The notes beneath the pieces were generated by a model that was given only the letters and a program-made list of their open reading frames with translations, was not told the origin of the DNA and searched no databases. Shown here piece by piece: positions 43,380-48,944 of a stretch of DNA of 48,944 nt (position 1 is the first letter of the stretch; every line of letters begins with the position of its first letter). The stretch comes from Ardenticatenales bacterium. GTDB taxonomy: Bacteria; Chloroflexota; Anaerolineae; Promineifilales; Promineifilaceae. The stretch covers positions 1-48,944 of the forward strand of contig JACKBM010000053.1 in assembly GCA_020634575.1 (NCBI GenBank), read 5' to 3'. A program made the translations under genes and the position numbers.

Positions 43380-46300
43380 TCAGGCGCTGGCCTTGCGATT
43401 GGCCAGCATCGCTTTGACCTCCGCCTCGGACATGTTGCCAACCCGGCGAATAAGCGCCGCCATCCGCTCGACGCGCTGTTTACGCGCTGGTTCAGAGACC
43501 ATGTAGCGGGCCAGTTCCTGAACCGTCGGCTTCTGCAAGAAGGCTCTTAGCGGCAGATCCGTGCGGAACTCCTTGTTGACCCGGGCCATGTAGCGGGTAG
43601 CCTGCAACGAATGGCCGCCAAGCTCGAAGAAGTTATCCACGATGCTCACCTTGCTCAGGCTGAGAACGCTGGCCAGGGTTGCAGCCAGGACCTCCTCAAG
43701 GTCGTTGGCTGGCGCCACGTAGGGACGCCTGTTGGTCAGGGAGCTGGCCGGCGCCGGCAACCCTTTGCGGTTGACCTTGCGGTTGGGCGTCAGCGGAAAT
43801 TCAGGTAGAGGCATAAATGCGGCAGGGATCATGTAATCCGGCAGGTGTTCTTGCAGGAAGCTGCGCCATTCAGCCGTCGTCGGGTTGGTCTGCTCACTCT
43901 GTAACAGATAGTAAGCGACCAGGCGTTTGTCGCCCGGGTTGTCTTCCCGGGCAATGACCACGCTTTCGCGAATGGCCGGATGCCGATCCATCACATGTTC
44001 GATCTCCCCCAGCTCAATCCGGTAACCGCGAACTTTCACCTGGAAATCGAGGCGACCCATAAACTCGACGTTACCATCGGCGCGATAGCGGGCCAGGTCG
44101 CCGGTGCGGTAGAGGCGAGCCCCGGGTTTGGCACTGAAGGGGTCAGGGATGAAGCGGTCAGCGGTGAGATCCGGCCGGTGCAGATACCCCCGCGCCAGGC
44201 CATCGCCACCAATGAGCAACTCGCCGGGCACGCCGATCGGCACCGGGCGCCCCTGCCGGTCCAGAATATAGAAGGTCGTATTGGCTATGGGGTGGCCAAT
44301 GGTGATTGGCGCACTACCCGGGAAAATCTGTTGCACGGCTGACCAGATGGTCGTCTCCGTGGGACCATACATGTTCCACAGCTCAACATCACGCTCGAGA
44401 ATCTTGTTGGCCAGCTCGCGGCTGAGCGCCTCACCTCCGCACAACACTTTGCGCAACGACGGCGTTCCGTTCCAGCCTGATTCTATTAACATCGACCAGG
44501 TGACTGGGGTCGCCTGCATGACGGTTGTGTCGTACCGCGCCATCGCTTCAGCCAGAAGCCAACCATCCGCCGCGATCTCTTTGCTGACCACCACAAGCCG
44601 GGCGCCTGTCGTCAGGGGCAGAAACACCTCCAGGACAGAGATGTCGAACGAGAGGGTGGTGACGGTCAGCAGGGTATCGTCAGCTGTCAGCCCTGGGCGG
44701 GCCCGCATCGACGTCAGGAAGTTGACCACACCCTGGTGCTGAAGCATGACCCCTTTCGGTTTGCCGGTAGAGCCTGAGGTGTAGATGATGTAAGCGAGAT
44801 TGGTCGCCGTCGCCGCTGAACTCACCGGCGCAGCGGAAAAGCCAGCGATCTGCTCCCAATCCCGATCCAGACAGACCATGTCGCCGTCAAAGGGCGGGGC
44901 AAACTCCAGGAGCTTTTCTTCGCTCAGGACGAGAGACGCCTGTGAGTCAGCCAGCATGTAGGCCAGACGATCGGCCGGGAAGCTCGGGTCGAGCGGCAGA
45001 TAAGCCGCGCCCGACTTCAAAATGCCCAGAAGCCCAACGACCATGTCCAGGTCGCGGCGAATGTAGAGGCCGACAAAATCATCCGGCCCCACCCCTTTGG
45101 CTTGCAGGAAATGGGCCAATTGGTTGGAGCGCCGGTCCAGTTCGGCGTAAGTCAGGCTCCGTTCGCCCGCTGTAACGGCAATCTTGTCAGGCGTCCGGGC
45201 CGCCTGGGCCGCGAAAAGCTCATGGAGACAGCTGCTATCCGGGTAAGGCGCGACGGTATCATTCCATGCCTCGACAAGCTGAACCCGCTCCGCCTCCGTC
45301 AACATCGTATAGGCGGACAGAGGCCGGTTCGGATCAGCGGTGACCTGTTCAAGCAGCTGGGTGTAATGCTCGACCATGCGTACCATGGTGGCGTGGTCAA
45401 AGAGATCAGTGCAGTAATCAACAAAGATCACTGGATTGGGATATTCGCGATACTCATCCAGCAGCACGGTGAAGGAGAAGTCAAACTGCGATACGTTGCC
45501 ATCAAATTCAACGGCCTCGGTCTGGGTACCGGCCGGTGGCTCCGGATCAAACGGCGCATTCACCATGTTAAACAGAATCTGGAAAAGCGGTGTCCGGCTA
45601 AAATCACGTGTCGTCACCAGCTCACTAACCAGCTTCTCAAACGGCAGCTCCTGGTTGGCATAGGCATCCAGGGTCAACTCCCTGACCCGCGCCAGCAACT
45701 CAATAAACGTCGGATCACCATCCAGGTTGAACCGCAACACCAGCGAGTTGACGAAGGTGCCGATGATAGGCTCGACCTCCAGCCGATGCCGGTTGGCAAC
45801 CGGCACACCGACGGGAATGTCAAATTGGTCGCTGTACTTCTGCAGCATCAGGCTGAACGCTGCGATGGTGACCATGAACTTGGTCATATCGTTGTTGTCA
45901 GCCAGCCGCTGCACGCTATCACCCAGCTCGCGCGTGAGCTCACGGATAACCAGACCGCCGTTGTACGATTGGACCGGCGGACGGGTATAGTCCGTTGGGA
46001 AAGTCAGGGTGGCCAGCCCATCCAGCTGGTCACGCCAATAAGCCAGCATGGCCGCCTCGGTTTCACCCTGTAGCCAATCCCTCTGCCAGCCGGCAAAATC
46101 AGGATATTGCAGCTCAAGCGGTTCCAGAACAACCGGCTGGCCGGCGCGCAACCCATCATAAATCGCGAATAGCTCTGTCCTGAAAATACCGGCGGACCAT
46201 TGATCGAAGATAATGTGATGCATCACGGTGCTTATCACGTGCTTCTCGTCGCTAACCTTGATGACCGCCACGCGCCAGCCGGGCTTGTTGACCAGGTCAA

Positions 46301-47015
46301 AGGATTCGCCAAGTTCAGCGCGCAGCAAATCATGCAGCCGTGCTTCGCTGTCAGCTGCATCTGGCTCGGCCAGTTCATACTGGCGGAAATCAATTTCCGG
46401 CGCCTCAAGCACAAGTTGCCGGATCTCCTGATTTTCGTAGTTGAAGATAGTCCTCAGGCCATCATGCCGCTGTCTCACCATGTTAAGCGCTGTCTGGAAA
46501 TGGTTCACAGCGAACGGGCCTTCGATCAGATACGAAGACGAAACATGATAGGCCGCATTATCCGGCGCAAACTGATACAGGAACCACATGCGCTCCTGGG
46601 CAAAGGAAAGCGGAAAACTCCCGGCGCGCGGCAGGGCAACCATGGGCGGCAGGCCGGCATGTACGTCCTGGCGTCGCCGGCTATCCAGAAGAGCCGCCAG
46701 TTCAGCTAACGTGGGCGCATTGAAAAAGTCGGCCAGAGATATCTCGATATCCATGGCGTGCTTGATCCGGGAGGCAACCTGGGTGGCAGACAGAGAATGG
46801 CCACCCAGATCAAAGAAGCGTTGCTGGCGGTCGATAGAGCCACATTCGAGAACACTGGCCCAAATTTCAGTCAGGAGCTGCTCCGTTTGGGTTTGGGCGA
46901 ATTGCGGCCGGCCATCCCCGTGTTCGGATTCATTAGACGACAGGCCAGGCTGCGGGAGCTTTTCTGAGATGGGAGGCAGGTTATGGTTCGAGGGCTCAAT
47001 GGCAGAATGATTCAT
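43380..47015 (-). CDS. NRPS with leading carrier domain (PCP-C-A-PCP)
   Basis: 1211 residues. A Ser/Asn/Pro-rich N-terminal stretch leads to a carrier domain (Ser74 in GGHSLSA). Then comes a C domain with MHHIIFDQWS (His266-His267, Asp271; Gly replaced by Gln), an A domain with YTSGSTGKPKG, NMYGPTE and YRTGDLARY, and a second PCP (GGHSLQATRY). The A domain is nearly the same as A2 of the plus-strand NRPS and has the same glycine-like code. The first carrier has no A domain of its own in this protein. The C-terminal tail (MSEAEVKAMLANRKA) matches the other NRPS. No thioesterase; release probably needs one of the C-PCP-TE proteins. A terminator follows. Confidence 0.95.
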   Translation of the reverse strand: MNHSAIEPSNHNLPPISEKLPQPGLSSNESEHGDGRPQFAQTQTEQLLTEIWASVLECGSIDRQQRFFDLGGHSLSATQVASRIKHAMDIEISLADFFNAPTLAELAALLDSRRRQDVHAGLPPMVALPRAGSFPLSFAQERMWFLYQFAPDNAAYHVSSSYLIEGPFAVNHFQTALNMVRQRHDGLRTIFNYENQEIRQLVLEAPEIDFRQYELAEPDAADSEARLHDLLRAELGESFDLVNKPGWRVAVIKVSDEKHVISTVMHHIIFDQWSAGIFRTELFAIYDGLRAGQPVVLEPLELQYPDFAGWQRDWLQGETEAAMLAYWRDQLDGLATLTFPTDYTRPPVQSYNGGLVIRELTRELGDSVQRLADNNDMTKFMVTIAAFSLMLQKYSDQFDIPVGVPVANRHRLEVEPIIGTFVNSLVLRFNLDGDPTFIELLARVRELTLDAYANQELPFEKLVSELVTTRDFSRTPLFQILFNMVNAPFDPEPPAGTQTEAVEFDGNVSQFDFSFTVLLDEYREYPNPVIFVDYCTDLFDHATMVRMVEHYTQLLEQVTADPNRPLSAYTMLTEAERVQLVEAWNDTVAPYPDSSCLHELFAAQAARTPDKIAVTAGERSLTYAELDRRSNQLAHFLQAKGVGPDDFVGLYIRRDLDMVVGLLGILKSGAAYLPLDPSFPADRLAYMLADSQASLVLSEEKLLEFAPPFDGDMVCLDRDWEQIAGFSAAPVSSAATATNLAYIIYTSGSTGKPKGVMLQHQGVVNFLTSMRARPGLTADDTLLTVTTLSFDISVLEVFLPLTTGARLVVVSKEIAADGWLLAEAMARYDTTVMQATPVTWSMLIESGWNGTPSLRKVLCGGEALSRELANKILERDVELWNMYGPTETTIWSAVQQIFPGSAPITIGHPIANTTFYILDRQGRPVPIGVPGELLIGGDGLARGYLHRPDLTADRFIPDPFSAKPGARLYRTGDLARYRADGNVEFMGRLDFQVKVRGYRIELGEIEHVMDRHPAIRESVVIAREDNPGDKRLVAYYLLQSEQTNPTTAEWRSFLQEHLPDYMIPAAFMPLPEFPLTPNRKVNRKGLPAPASSLTNRRPYVAPANDLEEVLAATLASVLSLSKVSIVDNFFELGGHSLQATRYMARVNKEFRTDLPLRAFLQKPTVQELARYMVSEPARKQRVERMAALIRRVGNMSEAEVKAMLANRKASA

Positions 47016-47571
47016 GATTATTTTCTTCTGGTGACTGAGTTGATTATTCGGGGAATGTGGGATTTGTAAGTCAGTTTTCTATAGCAGGAGTTCGCTGCTA
47101 TGCGAATAATAGATAGAAATATTTTTGGCTGCTACGGTGAAAACACCAGGATCAAACTGGCCGCAATCCTGATCATTATTGAGTGATGCATCTTAAATTT
47201 GTCCGGCACACAATGCTGCCTGATTTTAGTTTTATTACCTTACAATGTACCTTGCTTCCCAGGTGAGGGTTCGGTTCAGTTTGTGACCTGACAAGAGCAC
47301 GCTACCCTCGCAAAAAGCAGGGGAGAGCGTAGAGCCTATTCGAGTCCCAGCGCCCGCTTTGAGCAAGGCCAATAATCGCCGGCAGGTTGGCACAGTTGAG
47401 AGAATGACAATGGCGGCATAGCCAGAAAGGCTGATCGAAAGATTACTCACCTATTCTGGCTCATTAGCCAGGTCTTCCCGTGGATACAGTGCTGTCTGCC
47501 GATGAGGGGCACCAGCACCACCGGGACATCATGCCAAATTTCCGCTCAAAGCCAGGATGGGGAACAGATAA
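47016..47571. promoter_or_regulatory. Divergent intergenic region upstream of the NRPS
   Basis: 556 bases, AT-richer than the genes. A short perfect dyad ATAGCAG-gagttcg-CTGCTAT (47081-47101) lies 66 bases before the NRPS start and could be an operator. GTAAG and CTTAC words occur (47067, 47238) but in the reverse order of the nested stem element. A 71-codon minus frame at 47235-47450 has no support. Promoters not assigned. Confidence 0.45.
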
Positions 47572-48408
47572 ATGGGTAAGCTGGACTATCGCATCTGGGA
47601 AATCCGTAACAAAATTGGCCAGCACTTGTGGCCGCCGCGCCAGGGCAAGCTGCTTTTTCTCTGGCGACGCCTGCGCCACAACTGGGAGCGCGTCCACGTG
47701 GCGCCGTCCGATTTCTCGGGACACGTTTCGGTTTGGGATCTGGGCCGGGAACGGCGGTTGGTCTTTGGCCAATGGCTTGATTTATCGGTGGAATCGGTGA
47801 TCTTTACCAGTGGTGACTGGGACGAGCTGAAGCGGGAATATTGGGGGCAAGCCATGTTGCCGCCTGTAGCTCTCCCCCCTAACCCGTCAGTGCTCATCTT
47901 CGGACTTGGTGGCGGCACCATGGTGCATCTGGCCAATCAGATGCTCAAGCCACGCCAGATTACGATCGTCGAGCTGGATCCCGCTGTGGTCGCTGTCGCC
48001 AAAGAATTTATGGGCTTGAAGGAGTTCGCCAATCTGCGGTTTCTGACGACCGATGCGCTGAGCGCCATCCAGCAATTACATCAAGAGCAGGAACGGTTTG
48101 ATTTTGTGCTTGAGGATTGTTTTTACGAGGGCATGCTGGATAAGACAGACGATTTTGTCCGCCAGTACATTGCCAGTCAGGCTGGCTTGCTCTCTGAAAA
48201 TGGCGTCCTGGTCTTTAACCGCTGGTTCCGCACCTGGACGGGCGAGACGGTCAATACCGACCAGGCCCGCCTGGAAGCGTTGCTGAAGGAACGCTTTGCC
48301 GGCGTTATCCGCAAACCAATCGTTCAGCGCTGGCTAAACGAGCTTTTCTTCGCCTATGGCTTACAGTCTGCTCCGGAAATGTATCAGGGAGCTAGCGCAG
48401 ACCGGTAA
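47572..48408 (+). CDS. Spermidine-synthase-fold (class I methyltransferase-like) protein
   Basis: 278 residues with the Rossmann motif GLGGG at 111-115, the acidic ELDP near 134 and FDFVLEDCF, the pattern of spermidine synthases and their relatives, which use decarboxylated or normal S-adenosylmethionine. The N-terminal 80 residues form a beta-rich part as in that family. The usual GGGDG of true spermidine synthases is GGGTM here, so polyamine synthesis is doubtful; many such homologues have no assigned reaction. It overlaps the convergent beta-propeller gene by 17 bases. A connection to the NRPS product is possible but unsupported. Confidence 0.85.
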   Translation: MGKLDYRIWEIRNKIGQHLWPPRQGKLLFLWRRLRHNWERVHVAPSDFSGHVSVWDLGRERRLVFGQWLDLSVESVIFTSGDWDELKREYWGQAMLPPVALPPNPSVLIFGLGGGTMVHLANQMLKPRQITIVELDPAVVAVAKEFMGLKEFANLRFLTTDALSAIQQLHQEQERFDFVLEDCFYEGMLDKTDDFVRQYIASQAGLLSENGVLVFNRWFRTWTGETVNTDQARLEALLKERFAGVIRKPIVQRWLNELFFAYGLQSAPEMYQGASADR

Positions 48409-48944
48409 CGGCGAACTTCGCATTTTGCCTGTCATCATGGAAACTGCGCCCGTCAGCGACTGGCCGCAGGGTGTAATTTTCAGCCAACGCCCAGAGGGTT
48501 GCATCCGAGGAGTCGTAGAGGAGGAAGAAGCGACCGGCCGGATACCAGCCCAAAACAATCCCCCTGTCAAGCCCTTCAGTAAGCCGATAGATGGCCCCGG
48601 AGGCCAAGTCTTGTAACCAGATATCGATTCCGGGCGGATCGTAAGGGGGTACAAATACCTGAAAGGCTGAAAACAGGATTGTCCCGGTATTCTGATAATA
48701 ATGATAGCCGTACACGCGAAAGCCTGTCGTGATGGGCTGAATGTCACCGATACTGACGGAAACCTGCCAGACATTGAGATAGCGGCGGGGAGAGGAATGG
48801 TACAAGCTCCCTTCAGCGGAGGTAAAGTAAATCACGTCGCCGTCTGGCGCTGCCCACAGTTGGGTGATGTCATACGTCTGGGCAACGAGCTTGTACCGCA
48901 GTTCGGGGTGAGCCAGCTCCATGAGCCAGATTTCCGGCAGCGGT
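48392..48944 (-). CDS. Partial beta-propeller (TolB/WD40-like) protein, C-terminal part
   Basis: The frame is open through the window edge: upstream of the ATG at 48922 the codons still read PLPEIWL, so the gene starts outside. At least 183 residues remain. It shows repeated blades of the type DITQLWAAPDGDVIYFTS, GIDIWLQDLASGAIYRLTEG and GRFFLLYDSSDATLWAL, typical for TolB/WD40-like propellers that are often exported or part of sensory proteins. The C-terminal end overlaps the end of the spermidine-synthase-like gene. Confidence 0.75.
   Translation of the reverse strand, partial: PLPEIWLMELAHPELRYKLVAQTYDITQLWAAPDGDVIYFTSAEGSLYHSSPRRYLNVWQVSVSIGDIQPITTGFRVYGYHYYQNTGTILFSAFQVFVPPYDPPGIDIWLQDLASGAIYRLTEGLDRGIVLGWYPAGRFFLLYDSSDATLWALAENYTLRPVADGRSFHDDRQNAKFAVTGLR

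Noticed and set aside
45102..46073. 323-codon plus-strand frame within the NRPS at 43380
   Set aside because: Antisense to conserved C and A domains; no start signal.
47067..47242. GTAAG and CTTAC words upstream of the NRPS as a third nested stem element
   Set aside because: Order is reversed and spacing is about 170 bases instead of about 42; flanking CTTAAAG and TTCGT words are missing.
47235..47450. 71-codon minus-strand frame in the intergenic region
   Set aside because: No ribosome binding site, no motif; length expected by chance.
1..48944. CRISPR array, tRNA or rRNA genes, transposases
   Set aside because: No regularly spaced direct repeats, no cloverleaf or conserved rRNA stretches, and no transposase-like frame noticed in reading.

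Overview
The window looks like an accessory stretch of a GC-rich bacterial chromosome, most likely Chloroflexota (Anaerolineae-like). This is an inference from Pro/Thr-rich lipoprotein stalks, a monoderm-style envelope acylation operon and general gene style; no rRNA or other marker gene is present. I found no tRNA, rRNA, CRISPR array or insertion sequence. 

Layout: (1) 1-3358, minus: a tightly coupled envelope/glycan operon (unknown 148-aa protein, family 2 glycosyltransferase, AsnB-type amidotransferase, and the start of a membrane protein cut by the window edge). (2) 3580-8635, plus: membrane-anchored M23 endopeptidase-like protein with a strong terminator, pyruvate phosphate dikinase, and a cysteine-free sulfide:quinone-reductase-like flavoprotein. 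(3) 8687-15981, minus: an eight-gene operon with almost every start and stop overlapping. It has the logic of the Dlt D-alanylation pathway: fatty-acyl-AMP-ligase-like enzyme, carrier protein, DltD-like SGNH protein, MBOAT, and a 48-residue membrane microprotein at 13267-13413. The microprotein ends in WIYQGF, resembling the DltX acyl-shuttle hexapeptide. Two secreted SGNH paralogues and a lipoprotein complete the operon. I consider this the most interesting system in the window. (4) 16121-19641, plus: a degenerate ABC ATPase fused to a LytTR DNA-binding domain, an ABC-2-type permease, a 56-aa membrane protein and a CPBP-family protein. (5) 19731-47015: a hybrid PKS/NRPS locus. The minus-strand operon carries a ketosynthase protein with decayed AT/DH/ACP parts, a fully reducing PKS module (KS-AT-DH-ER-KR-ACP) and a C-PCP-TE protein. 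There is a divergent two-module NRPS, a second C-PCP-TE paralogue, a flippase, and a PCP-C-A-PCP NRPS. (6) 47572-end: a spermidine-synthase-like protein and a partial beta-propeller protein. 

How the parts may work together: the PKS module would make a reduced malonyl-derived unit. All three NRPS adenylation domains share one glycine-like specificity code. The twin C-PCP-TE proteins lack A domains, so they probably join, receive or release chains in trans. The flippase is a candidate exporter. The acyl-ligase/ACP pair of the Dlt-like operon most simply feeds its own MBOAT, but could also supply an acyl starter to the neighbouring assembly line. 

Non-coding structure: a perfect 10-bp palindrome, ACCGGCCGGT, occurs 29 times by my count, far above chance. 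A hairpin repeat occurs at 3419 and 28751, the second copy inside the end of a PKS reading frame. Two homologous intergenic elements (31960-32033 and 41617-41690) keep nested stems through compensatory base changes.
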